Positions 34,701 to 45,813 of a DNA stretch of 64,000 nt are shown here, piece by piece (position 1 is the first letter of the stretch; every line of letters starts with the position of its first letter). Below the pieces are notes generated by a model. It was not told the origin of the DNA. It made no database searches and worked only from the letters and a program-made list of their open reading frames with translations. The translations under genes and the position numbers were made by a program. Source of the stretch: Patiria miniata (taxonomy: Eukaryota; Echinodermata; Asteroidea; Valvatida; Asterinidae); contig NW_024037076.1 of the NCBI RefSeq assembly GCF_015706575.1, positions 12,838,898 through 12,902,897 of the forward strand, in the 5' to 3' direction.

Positions 34701-36987
34701 TGCACCGTTGCCGAGTCTGCTTTGCAGTGGGGGGATTTGCTCTTTCAGCTCTGCATGCTCTGGCCGAGCCCGGCCGGCTGTGTAAAGGGTCGCTGGCTGG
34801 CTGGCTAGCTGGCTGTACACACCGCCGGTACTATTGTCAACGCCGTTGTACCATTGTACTAGCCGGGATATTACTTGTAAGCTTTGCAACACAGCGCAGT
34901 GGTTGGTGGCAGCTAGCTGGATGAAGCCGGGGTGTACGGCATTGGCACAGACAAATTGCTGAGAGGCAAACTAATCACGGGCATGAAAAGGCAGCTTAAT
35001 CAGCGCAAAATTGGAAAAAGATAAACATCGCAAATCCGCTACTTCATTTGTTTGGGAATACAGTAGCTGTTTCTTGCCTCGAGTTGAAACGAAAAAAAAA
35101 AAAAAATGAAAAAATTAAAACTACATAAGCAAAAGACTGCTTACAAAAACAACGAACTGTTTTCTATTTGCACCAACAACAATTTGTTAAAAAAGTTCTG
35201 TTTCAGCAACACTGTCTGCTTGATCTATTTGAACAGATTTCTTGTAAAAATTCCAGTTCGTAATTTGTAAAAAAAAAAATTCAAAATGCAAACTAAAACT
35301 TTTGCATTTGTTGACAGCAAAACTGTTCTTGTGATTAGATCATGAGAGGGCATTGAGTGTAGGTTCACAATCCCTTGGGGATATTTTCTGCTCAGGAAAG
35401 TGCTTTTTCAATTTTTTTGGTGAGCTTTTTCTCTGACATCTTAAAAAGAAAGTGTTTTTCTTTTTTCTCCTACAAACAGGTTTCTGTAATTGAGTGCAGT
35501 GATTGGGACCACTGCTTCAAAGACATCCTTGGCTAAACACACCAAGCTGTAGGAAATAGAATGTCGGCTGGCAGATGGGAAAGTGGACAAGATCACATGT
35601 GAGTGATGTCTGTGTGAATGAAAGCTGGGGAGTAAGATTTAAAGGATTGGAAAAAATTTGAAAATGGTAAAGGGTTCAGATTTTGTAGACATGTGACATT
35701 TCATCAAAGCAATTTGGCACATTTCCCTGAAATTCCACTTGGCACAATCTCACTACAGATACGTGTACATTGAAATGAAAAATGAAAGTGCAAATTGAGA
35801 GCATTCGACAGAAAAGGTTTTATATTCCATTACAGTGATGCTGAATCTAGTCTAGATTTCACAGATGATGTTGTTAGTACTGTTTCATATGAATACCGTA
35901 CTTACAGTGACAACACGATGAGCTGTGTGGGGTCTTTCTGCATTCACTACAATCCACACAACCTAATAATATCAAAGCTGCAATTTGAAATTGCATTTTC
36001 GTTCACAGGAAAATAGTTTCTGAATGAACTGATTAACTTTAATTTGTATAAAAGCCCGCCCAGGCCTGGCTAATTGGCAACATATAGCAATAGGATCATG
36101 TTCGGGGTCTAGCCTTTCGCTTTCTGAACGAGAGAGCAAACAATTGAGTGAACGTCCCAAGTGCTACCTGGAACAATATATCATTATTATCCCATAATTC
36201 CACTTCACTGTAAGCTAATTTATTCACAATTAATTCTGCCAATATCAAAGCAGCGACTGGCGTAATGATACTGTCGTTATCTATCACGGCCGGTTAGCAT
36301 TTTATAAACGGTCGCCATGGCGACCGTTTCCCCAGACCAAAGTTCCATCTTTGGGGAGGAGGGGGATGCCTTTCCAGTCGCTGCAATTTATCATCCCCGG
36401 CTATCCGATCGCTGGACGTTTTGATGGATTCTGGGTTTGATTTTCGGAAATTGCGGACTCATTAATACTTGATTGCTTTGAATAACATCCTGGGATAAAC
36501 CGGGACTGATTGGAATAAATGGGCGGCCCTGGAGAGGGGGCCAGGCCCAGGTAACCCAATTTCTCCGGGAATGTAGGTCATACAGGTTGAGTGCCGATTG
36601 GGCAAAAAAAAAGGAAAAGGGACAAATTTGTTTGTGGCTCGGCTGGCATGGAAACAGGAAATCAAACATAAAATGCCAACCAATCTCTTGACATTACTAA
36701 TGGAGACCGTTTTGTTTCTATGACTCAAGCATGGCATTTTCGCTGTGGAATCATCTAAGTGGAGGAATGGTATAAACATTTGTGTACACCCCCCCCCCCC
36801 CCCATACAGGAGATTTCTGTGTGTGTTGTTTTTGTCCGTGTATCTCTCATCATGAGAAATACCTGTTGTATCATTTTAGTGAATGTAAACTTTATTATGA
36901 TTTGTCCACATAATGATCAAATGATCTGGATCGCAATTGTTACATCGATCTTTAAAAGGGTCTTCACTTGTCAGAAAAGTCAGTCTG
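31746..36987. other. Longest repeat-poor stretch, possible regulatory landscape
   Basis: 5.2 kb with no exon and almost no recognised dispersed repeat. Complex blocks with CpGs and balanced composition occur at 31880-32270, 32860-33260, 33560-34960 and 36020-36700, separated by AT-rich sequence. (GA) runs lie at 32096-32111 and 34348-34365, a CTGG run at 34788-34814 and a C-run at 36788-36804. A small hairpin (ACCTCAC/GTGAGGT) lies at 33404-33427. Regulatory function is inference from composition. Confidence 0.4.
36306..36329. promoter_or_regulatory. Perfect 24-bp palindrome, RFX-like
   Basis: AAACGGTCGCCA and its exact reverse complement form a perfect dyad centred on CCATGG. The core GTCGCCATGGCGAC differs from the symmetric RFX X-box GTTGCCATGGCAAC only by one C/T and the mirrored G/A change. 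It lies in a complex non-repeat block. Binding is inference. Confidence 0.45.
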
Positions 36988-37300
36988 GGTCTATGATATG
37001 CGAGCAGATTCGGCAATTAATTGTGCAAAACAAGACTGCATCTTGACCTCGTGATTCTAACCATTCAGCGGGCGCCTTCTATCAGGTCTTCTGTAAAGCG
37101 TATTACAAAAACATGTCAGCCAAATGGACCAATCAACAGCTTAGTCCACATTTCTGATCGAAATGACATAACGGATTCTAAAGTCGACTCCTATTGGCTG
37201 GTATGCGGGGTCGCATGAAATTTGCTCACAATATATATCAGACATTGGTTACGGAGAGGTCTCCATTGGACAACGGGTGATACTCAGACTACCATATTAT
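36988..37300 (+). repeat. Unclassified ~320-bp dispersed repeat, copy 2
   Basis: Matches 21511-21835 from GGTCTATGATATGCGAGCAG to ACAACGGGTGATACTCAGAC, same orientation. Shared landmarks include CCAATCAACAGCTTAGTCC and GGGTCGCAT. The terminal hairpin of copy 1 is weakened here (CTCCATTGGACAACGGG). Confidence 0.75.
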
Positions 37301-40040
37301 GATATGACTTCTCATGCAAGTGTTACGAGTGCGACATGATCTGTGTTCCACAGGAATGCATTCCTTCAACACAACTGCAGCTTGTCAAACTAATAGATGA
37401 TCAAGTTGGTGATTAAAAAAAGGAACAAGATTTACACATGTTGTCAACGATATGTTATCCCACTGTTAGTGACAGTACAGTTAAAAAAATTCAAAAATTT
37501 GTATTTTGTAAAAGTAAAAAATAGTAATTAATACCTTTTTATCAAGGTAGGATGAACAAGGGTGTCAAATCTTTTTGGATTGAAGTTCAAATGCAGCAGA
37601 CATGGGTAGTCAGAAAAAGAAGAAAATTCCAAAGCTTCGCAAGACTCTTCAAGTGTTCTCAGGTTTTCTAAGGCACTGACAGGCTGTTACAGACAAGGTT
37701 GGGTACCACACCTCCACAGAACAGTTGTACTTCAGATACAAGAATTTCCATGCTGAATACCGCAAACATTTCTGACCAAAAAAAAAGGGATCACAAGCTT
37801 CACAATTCTATCAACAGTGTTAATAATGTTAAAACTGAAGGTTTCCTGAGTTATTTCGTTGCTGCAAATATCAAAGAAGAGACACAAAACTCACAGGTGA
37901 ACAAGATTCCAAGTAGTTTAAAAACTGCAATAGCAGGGCGCAGATGGATGCCGATGTATTCCTCAACTTTTAGCTCAAAAAGCGTTTTCTCAGCTCACTC
38001 CCTGACCCCGAAAGGAAGGAAATGGAGCAAGCACTCTAAGCACTGTCAAAGCATATCCATCACGGAGTGTTTTCACAACCCAAATGCGGAGCCATCCAAT
38101 GTACCGTCACTTCTTCCTCCTTTTATATCATGGGTTTTTACCGCTACCTCAGCCCGAGCCGGAATAAGGTAGATTATATTCCACCTCAAGCCAAACTAAC
38201 AGTAAGAGTGGAATAAAAAACGGAGAAAGATAACTTTGCATTTGGGGGGTGTTTAGGACTAATATCGCGGCTTCCGGTGCCGGGCTACCTTTTTTCCCCC
38301 TTTCCCTGTCTCCCTCCTCCTTATTTTTACATCTGGCTTTTTGCACAGGAACATTTTGCCTCATTAGACAATCAACAGAAATCCCCTGCGCCGCGGTGCG
38401 GGCGCGCAAATGAGAGATGACAGACTGTCAGAATGCGGCAGCGTCCGCATGTATCTCTTTCTCCCTGCTTGCGGTCGACCACCCCCCCCCCCCACCTCCC
38501 CCGTACTCCCCCTGGGGGAGTTGCTTTGAGGGCTTGTAGCCCCCCATTGTGTCTAAGTTGATGAAGCGAGGAGGATTATGGAATTATTCCACTAGGGGGC
38601 CAAGCTTTTATTCATTTTATACAGAGAGGAAAATATGCACAATTGGAATTGCACAATTCAATAATTACAAGATTTGTTGAGTGCACGCGCGATTGAACCA
38701 GTGCTGAAAAATTACAGATTTAGATGTGTTTAGATGTTCCTTTCCATTGCCCGTAGCTTAATATTTTGTTTACAGTTAACAGAGGACTCTATTAGATGTT
38801 TTTCAAGCAAGATCTATGTATACTTTTTGAGATAAAGTAGGTGCACACTTTCCAACGGAAGTCTGTTTCAACTGAGCTATTTTATTCTGATTGTGTGGAT
38901 CAACAATTTTTGAAAAGAAGGCAATGGATTTTTTTGTATTTATGGAAATGGTGAATGACAATTTCATGTCATTTTTATTTAATTCAAGGGAATACTCAAT
39001 GTTCAAAAATGACAGATTTTTCTAAACGGACATTACTTCCCCCTAAACCTCCCCTCCGCCCTCCCCCGAGATCTCAAATCATGTAAGGGGACAAAGAGTC
39101 AAGTTCATTGTCAAGAGAGGGCAGTATATCAGTACCATCCCACACACAAATTTGAAATCGAATTATCAAAGTGCTTGCATGCAGGAAAGGGGAAATGGGT
39201 GAAAAGGAAAGGAGAGACACTACTTCAAGATTCACACTGTCCAGACAAAAAGTGCTGTAGTGACTGAATCGTATACCACTTAACCATTCACAACTCAAGT
39301 TTCGTGACGAAAAATAACAAAACAAAAAAAACAACGGATGCCGCAAGTTGCGATTCAATGACCGCGCGTGCAAGTGCATCTCTATACACGCGCAACATCT
39401 TTGCCGTTTCTCACTGAACAAACAAATTGGGCACATGTCGGCAGTCAAATTAACGCACTCCCTTCGTGTTCTCTCAACCAAGCCTGGCCACTCCGTACAC
39501 ACCCCCGCTCCATCCATGCCCTGGCCGACTGTCCACCAAATTAAATTTCACAGTTGTCGCTTGGAGTGGGAAAACATCAGACAGTCCACGCTACGGGGTC
39601 CTGTGAAAATTTGCTAATTTGGATGCAGCACGGCAGACGGGAAGCTTGGGATGGCCTACCGGTACGTGCCACAAGAGTTCTGACTCTAACTTGGGGAAAA
39701 CGTGCCCGATGCACAATTGTCCGAAAGACCAAATTAACCAGTTTTGCCCATTGTTTCTGTTTGATGAAACAATGAGACACTGGCACATCCCATTTGCTAC
39801 TTGTCATTTAAGGTGTTTGAGAGAGATACTCTTGGTTTATCAAACAAAATAAAAAAAGGAAAAAAAGAAAGGAAAAAAAGCAAGACATTATTTGGATTAT
39901 GTTACTATTTGGATTATCCTATTTTTAAAATTGGGTTTTTGACCTCAGCCTTTTGACTTTGACTAAATTCTAACTTTGAAAATAGATTCCCTAACCACTA
40001 GATTATAAACACTATTAGTACAAAAATCAATAGTATACAA
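37301..40040. other. Intergenic, unique-looking
   Basis: No exon recognised. 37880-38640 and 39070-39800 are complex with CpG-rich pockets (for example 38385-38410). A C-run lies at 38480-38492. No dispersed repeat was recognised. Confidence 0.4.
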
Positions 40041-40949
40041 CCCTGTGTTGTAGTACTCATAACCTTATGCAAACTCAGTACATTTTTTTGGTACTCATGC
40101 TTGTACTCATGAAAAAGTACTTGTACTCGTTCTCGCAAGAAAACAATTACCTGTATTCCTTTGCCTACTCATGACAATTAAAGTACTCGTACATTAAAGG
40201 GAATATACATCATTTGCTTTTGCTGTAATTTTCAGAAATGGATGGAATTGGGGGGTTGGAAATATAAAGTAAATATAGTTAAAATGACTTTTTGGAGGTT
40301 TTGGGTTCGAAAATGCTATAAAAATCAAGAAAAACGATCATTTTCCTGTAGTCTGGTTCCCTGACTCCATATAAGAAGAAACAGAGCAGTTTACATTCAT
40401 TGGGGAATTGTAAGGTCAGGGAACCAGTCTAGCTGGCTCGTACCCGTTCATAGGTTTGTAATCGATTGCAAACAAGTGCAATGGTCAATTGGGGCCAGTA
40501 TTTGAAAAAAAAGCCAGTTGTTTCCAACGCTGATCGGCCGATCAGCGTTGGTAATTGATACAAAAATACCACTTTTCTTGAAAATGACAGTATACCAGGT
40601 GCCATAATTTTACAGGATGCTTTAGATTGTCATTTACCAACATCCTATTAAGGTATTTTGCAAAAACTTGGTAGTTTTATTTTGCGATGTTTGCAAATGT
40701 TGTATATTCCCTTTAAAGTACTCGTTGCAAATATTCTCCCGCAAGAGTTCACTTTTCTTTATAGAGCTACATGCAGGAAAAGACCAAGTTTTCTACTGCT
40801 TGGAAGACTTCTGCATTTGTTTAATGCCTAGTTTGACAGCCTGAACAAAAAAGCCCATGAAAACACTTAACACCAAAAAGTTGAAATTAGCTCCTACTCG
40901 TGGAAAGTGCTCGTATAAGAAGTACAAAGTAGGACTGATGCAAGACATA
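40041..40949. mobile_element. Possible hAT-like GTACTC-repeat element, interrupted
   Basis: TGTGTTGTAGTACTC near 40053 resembles the start of the 25.2-kb hAT element, and GTACTC/ACTCGT words recur up to 40193 and again from 40717 to about 40925. A TTAA-family element sits between them. The right terminus is uncertain and no target duplication was found. Confidence 0.35.
40194..40716 (+). mobile_element. TTAA palindrome family, copy 1 (full)
   Basis: Starts TTAAAGGGAATATACA and ends GTATATTCCCTTTAA. An internal inverted pair (GTCTGGTTCCCTGAC near 40354 and GTCAGGGAACCAGTCT near 40416) and a perfect 28-bp central palindrome at 40524-40551, arm CCAACGCTGATCGG, are present. It is inserted within GTACTC-repeat sequence. 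No coding capacity. The reference orientation for the family is that with GCTGTAATTTTCAGAAATGG near the left end. Confidence 0.85.
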
Positions 40950-41139
40950 GCATGCAGCACTAAACAGAAATATACGCAGGATAGATTTGCAATATGTGGA
41001 TGTTTGTGCTGTCAAACTGATCCTCTCCCAATCAATTTACTGAACTTGTGGCTCCCTTAATGACTTCCCTCCTCCCATTTTTTCGACCTCTTTTGACAAA
41101 TCGCACGGTGTGTGCAACATTCGCTGTGTGTGTTTCCCA

Positions 41140-41540
41140 TCAAGGTAAATGCCTCAAAAAGTTTGGAGGGGAATTCCAATCTGATCGCTGGGTCTCTCCA
41201 TCAGTAGGGAATTCTGACTGATGTCCAGTGGAAAACGTTTTGACATGATGCAACAAAATCATAACATCTGTGATATTAGGGGAGTGAATCGACCGATGTT
41301 CTCGACAAACAATTTTGGGCTTCTGGATTCTCCACACATTGACCTACAAAATAAAAATTGTGCATCTCTCATTTCTCCCAGGTAAACTTAATTTGGCAAA
41401 ATGATCGGGTTTTTTACGCAATGTATTCAAAATCGGAGAGGGGCAGGATATGGTAATTATAACATCTGTGATTCCAGGGAAGTTAATCGCCCACAGCGCA
41501 AGACAAACGAACAAGTTGGGTTTCTGGACATTGACCAAAG
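41140..41540 (+). repeat. Diverged tandem duplication, offset about 191 bp
   Basis: ATAACATCTGTGATATTAGG...GTGAATCG...GACAAAC...TTTTGGGCTTCTGGA...CATTGACC (41271-41344) is echoed by ATAACATCTGTGATTCCAGG...GTTAATCG...GACAAACGAAC...TTGGGTTTCTGGACATTGACC (41459-41535). An AGGTAAA word lies upstream in both. Identity is roughly 70% by eye. Confidence 0.65.
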
Positions 41541-41844
41541 ACTTGGGAAACTCTGAGATGAATGTGTGTTTCTCGTTTCTTGTTTGCAAGTGAAAGAATA
41601 TTCACAAAATTCAACCTCTGTTAAATGTACATGTATTAAAAACTAGAACGGCGAAGCCGCCATGGCTCACTGTCGAAGGCGGGAAGGAAGGCTGAAGGTA
41701 GGGTTGGGGATGGGCATGGATGGAAGGGGATCAGGATTCAGAATGATGTGCCAAGGTGAAGAGATCATTTATATTAAATCCCAACATAAAAAGTCAACAA
41801 ATGTCCTTACATGTGTGTACATGTACCACATCACCACCATCATC

Positions 41845-41975
41845 GCAATCCCCCCACCTCCATCTTTACCCCACCCCATCCTTTACCCCACCCCATCCTT
41901 ACCCCACCCCACCCCCGATCCTCCACCCACTCTACCCTCCCCCTTCCCATCCCACCCCACCCCCTACACCAAGCT
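41845..41975. repeat. C-rich low-complexity tract
   Basis: Tandem TACCCCACCCCATCCTT-like units grading into irregular CCCACCC/CCTCC runs. Pyrimidine-purine asymmetric, almost no G on the + strand. Confidence 0.8.
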
Positions 41976-43035
41976 TGCCAATAAAAAAGAGGGCAGAAAT
42001 AAGTTGGAGCAAGACAGTTTGTTTCCAGTCCCAGTTTTGAATCAAGTAAAAATGGAAAGAGGTACTTTTTGGGACTTAAATTACAGAGCTCGTATTGATC
42101 AGGAGCTTACGACACCCTCACGGTGTCTTTATCAACAACAGGCCTAGTCTAAAGCCTTCTGGCATCACATCTGAAACCGTAGAACTATCAGCAATTAAAA
42201 GTTGGCAATAAGAATAATGAGACTGATGATCACCATAACAATTCCTGGGTGTATTTAAATAGGATGTGATTCTGAAAGCTAAAAAAATAAGAGCTTAAGC
42301 CAGTTAAGGTTCACATCCTGGAAATTTTAGTTAAGTTTAACAAATTTTTGTGGGAGAATCACATTATCTATTTTCAGAGTATATGCAGCCTTAGGAACCG
42401 ATTCCTAGCAGAACCAGTTCTTCCAAGAACTGTTCTTTCTCTGAACCAAGTACACTCACAGAAGAGACGCATCCCGTAACTGTGAACCATCTTGTACTCG
42501 GAAAGCCTACTTCTAAAACAGCATCCTACCCATCCAAATTTCCAATAGAATATCATATCTTGTGGTTTCAAACAGGCTGACTAATAATAAACCTGAAACG
42601 CAACTGCAGCGCTATAGATTAGTTCAGCTGCTGGAGATAAAAATAACATGAAATAAAGCAGGAACTAGAAGGGGGGAAAAATGACATAAATATCTGACAG
42701 AGATTAATGGCACTTAGCTCAGGTCCTGCATGAACCCAACCAACCTTTACCCCTCTGGGGTTAATTTGTGTACTCTGCAAATCCCATGAAAACATAATCC
42801 CAGGGTACCTGGGGTAAACCGGGCTGTCTGTCTGGGCTCCCTATGGCACGCAGGGTTCCTTGTGTACATAAACATTTGGCTTTTACAGGCTTTCAGTTTT
42901 AAAGTTGTCTTCCCGTACTATTTTACGAATTTCACCCAGAAAGTAGATTTTGTTTTTGAACGGCTATTTTTTCTAGTGATACAAAAGTGATTCACTTTTG
43001 ATTAAAAAATCCTCCTACTTTTGAAGTTATGGAAT

Positions 43036-43474
43036 ATTTGTGAGGCATTCCGGCAACATGAGATAGAACTGAGCAGAGGTCGAAGAGGGTTTGTGAATAC
43101 TAGGAAAGAGAATTAATTCTTTTTATAATATTGTTTGTTTCACTTCAATCGGACATTCCATTGACAAATTATGGCTGTTTAAAGTTTGCATTTATCGACA
43201 TGTCAAAATAGTAAAATACTGCAGAAAAGGCCATTAACAGTTTCAAGTTTTGTATTCGTGAAAATGAAAGATGCCAACTGTTTTTCCTTATGAACACTTT
43301 TATTCCACATATGTGTACTAGATTTGTAACATGTGTAGTAGACATATCAAAGATTACAAATATGTATAAATATGAAAATAAAAAAAACCAATTAACCCCA
43401 TTCAGTTTCTTGCATTTTGCTCCACTACGGCCTGTGCCCAGTTCCGTTTCATTTTGCCAGAACGCCTCACATTT
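43036..43474. mobile_element. Inverted-repeat MITE (TGTGAGGC family), copy 1
   Basis: The left TTTGTGAGGCATTCCGGCAA...GAACTGAGCAGAGGTCGAA and the right GCCCAGTTCCGT...TTGCCAGAACGCCTCACAT are inverted over about 45 bp. The interior matches the reverse complement of 59165-59572 (for example TTTATCGACATGTCAAAATA, GTATTCGTGAAAATGAAAGA and AGACATATCAAAGATTACAA). No coding capacity. Confidence 0.75.
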
Positions 43475-43828
43475 ACTATACAAATTTCTAATAATTGTGT
43501 GTTATTGGCACAAAGAAACCCCAAATAAAAGTGCATTTTCAGAGGGCTGAAAACATCTACAATAGAAAAAAAAGTAGTTTTTCTGTTTAAATAAAAATAC
43601 AAATTGAAAAGTCGTTAGGAAATAAAAAATAATCCTAGGTTGGCTGTTAATTTTATGTATCTGATCACTAGGTTCTAGTGGGAAAGCAAAAAGAGAATAG
43701 GGTAGTACTGGCATTTGTTAAATCAAAACATGATTTTTATTTCTAGGAGTTTGGGGGATAAAGGAATTTTTTAATGCTTTGAAAGAATGATTTTTTTTTA
43801 AATATACATGTATAGTGTGTATCTTATC

Positions 43829-43927
43829 TGGGTTAATATACAACATTTGCTTCTGCTGTATTTCTCATAAATTGATGGATTAGGGTGCTAGTGTTTTATA
43901 GCAGATATTGTTACAAGTCTGACCTAG
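43829..43927 (+). mobile_element. TTAA palindrome family, truncated copy 2
   Basis: GGTTAATATACAACATTTGC followed by TTCTGCTGTATTTCTCATAA and GTTTTATAGCAGATATTGTTA match the left ~100 bp of the family in forward orientation. The central palindrome and right end are missing. Confidence 0.6.
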
Positions 43928-45583
43928 GTCAGGGGTGAAAGGTGAAGAACGCATCACTATAGCAACATGTTGAGAAGTCATAGGAAGCCACTGTTTATGA
44001 ATTAACTGTGACGCTAATATAATGAAGCCAATAACAGGTGAAATAGGGGAAACATTTCAAATATGATTTCAATCTAAATACAGATCTAAAAAAAAAAGTC
44101 ATTCATGATTTCTATCTCCCAGGCCGAAGCACTGAACAGCACTCTTTGAGTTGCAACTTGAGTAAGTGACAACGTCAAATCGGTTTCTGGTGTGGCAGTG
44201 CCTCGTTACGGGTATATATGGGAATGTCTGGCACCGGGCTGAGATATGACCAATTAGTAAATGTCGCGAAAAACGCTGAACCTCCCCAAGAAACGGACAA
44301 TTTGTACGGTGTTAAAAGGGCGCCATATCCCCAGCTGTTTTCCAGGTGCCCTCCTGCGCCAATCCCTGGTGGCCAAAAAAAAGAAAAAAACCATGAGCAT
44401 CCACGAATTCTCCCCGAAAAAGTTTATTATCACAAGGACCTTCTCTGGAAACCCCGGCAGTGACACTGAAGTATGACCGACAGCTCCCCCTCCGTTTGCA
44501 TATTTCTTCCCAACGTCAACAAGCGGTCCTCGCCGGACCATCGCGCCGTTGACAGACACAAACGATGTGGCATCGGCGACCCCGCGACCCCGCGACCCGG
44601 AGCTCATTATTCACGCAGGACGTGTATACGACTCGGCAGCTTGTAACCAATTGGCACCTCATAAACATTCTTCCCTGGCCCCGCGGTTTATATTAGCAGC
44701 ACTTCAGGTATGCAGGGTAGTCATTAAGGCGCAGGTCGACTTTCCAAAGTCAGCGGGAAGAAAATAAAGAGAAATGTTAAAAAATAGGGATCCAGAAAAA
44801 CCCGCCGAGGATAATCTGCAAAGTCCATGTGTGCATACCTCAAATTCTATCAACAATCTGTTCTCCCCTCCTGTGATCGTAGTTGGCATCGTTTCAAGTT
44901 CACTTTTGAAATATCGTCAGGCCTGAAACACGGACAGCTTGATTAAATACATATTACAAATACAGATCTGTATAGTTACCAGAAATTTACAAAAAAATCT
45001 CCAGTTAGTTTGCAAATGTGAAGGCATAAATTACAGAAATACATGTGCTGTATCTTACTGCTTAGGTGCCTGGTTGAATCCCATCATGTACAGTTGTGTA
45101 TGGGATTGCATTTTTGAGTACTTTTTTTTTTAAATTAAATAAGTTGGTTTAACCTACGTTTTCTCTAAGCCTGACGGCAATTTATAATGTAGATGGGTCT
45201 ACTGCTGTATACAAATTATGAACAATGCGATATTCTGAATACTAGCAATAACTTGCAAACATCTGACAAGGATTGTGTACTTTCAAAATGGATATACATT
45301 TGTAAAGCACAGTTTCAGTGTATAGACTTATTTGGCGACGGCCATTTTCTGAGGTCGCACTGCGGTGGCACCAGGCTAGCGCGAGCCGCGCTCAGGTAGT
45401 ACGCACGCACTCCCGGCTCCTTTGATCAACAGTGTTACCAAAATGCACGCGCGCCTCATCTTCCAGAATGCGTGCGCATGAGTGTGGCTCTATAAACAAA
45501 CACTCAAAAAAAAAACCACATCCGTTTCTTCTCCCTACTGAATGTCCAGTTATGTCACAACTTTGACAAAGAATTTATTAATT
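43928..45583. other. Intergenic, with CpG-rich pocket
   Basis: No exon. 44090-44800 is complex and GC-richer. 45335-45480 is CpG-rich with GGCCATTTTCTG (YY1-like) and many CGCG words. A promoter for an unseen transcript is possible but not supported further. Confidence 0.35.
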
Positions 45584-45813
45584 AATGAAAGGTTTGCGGA
45601 AACACCATGTGCGAATAATTTCTCAACTAAGAGAATGGTTCTGAAAAGAACCTGAGGTATAAACTTATACAGAGTATAAACTTATAAAGAGTTTATACCT
45701 CTGGTTCTTTTCAGAACCATTCTCTTAGTTGAGAAATTATTCGCAGATGGTGTTTCCGCAAACCTTTCATTATTTAGTATCTCCACCATGCAAAGCCTCA
45801 AATCTTACTTAAA
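45584..45813. repeat. Large inverted repeat with histone-like stem-loop
   Basis: The left arm (45584-45665) and right arm (45691-45774) are nearly perfect reverse complements around a loop of about 25 nt rich in TATAAAC. The right side continues with TATCTCCACCATGCAAAGCC...CTTACTTAA, matching the start of the 15.04-kb copy. At 45703-45718 the + strand reads GGTTCT-TTTC-AGAACC, the mirrored left arm having GGTTCT-GAAA-AGAACC (45637-45652). Confidence 0.85.

Larger units (their letters stand above)
40950..43035. other. Intergenic with old tandem duplication and C-rich tract
   Basis: No exon. It contains a diverged duplication (41140-41540) and a CCCCACCCCATC-rich tract (41845-41975). The rest is unique AT-rich sequence. 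42700-42870 is GC-richer. Confidence 0.4.

Noticed and set aside
37699-38172. 157-residue open frame on the plus strand
   Set aside because: No similarity that I recognise and no codon bias distinct from the surroundings.
39074-39517. 147-residue cysteine-containing open frame on the minus strand
   Set aside because: Cysteine spacing does not fit a known zinc-binding fold and the frame has no coding signature.
41662-42147. 161-residue open frame with proline-rich repeats
   Set aside because: It translates the CCCCACCC low-complexity tract; not a protein.
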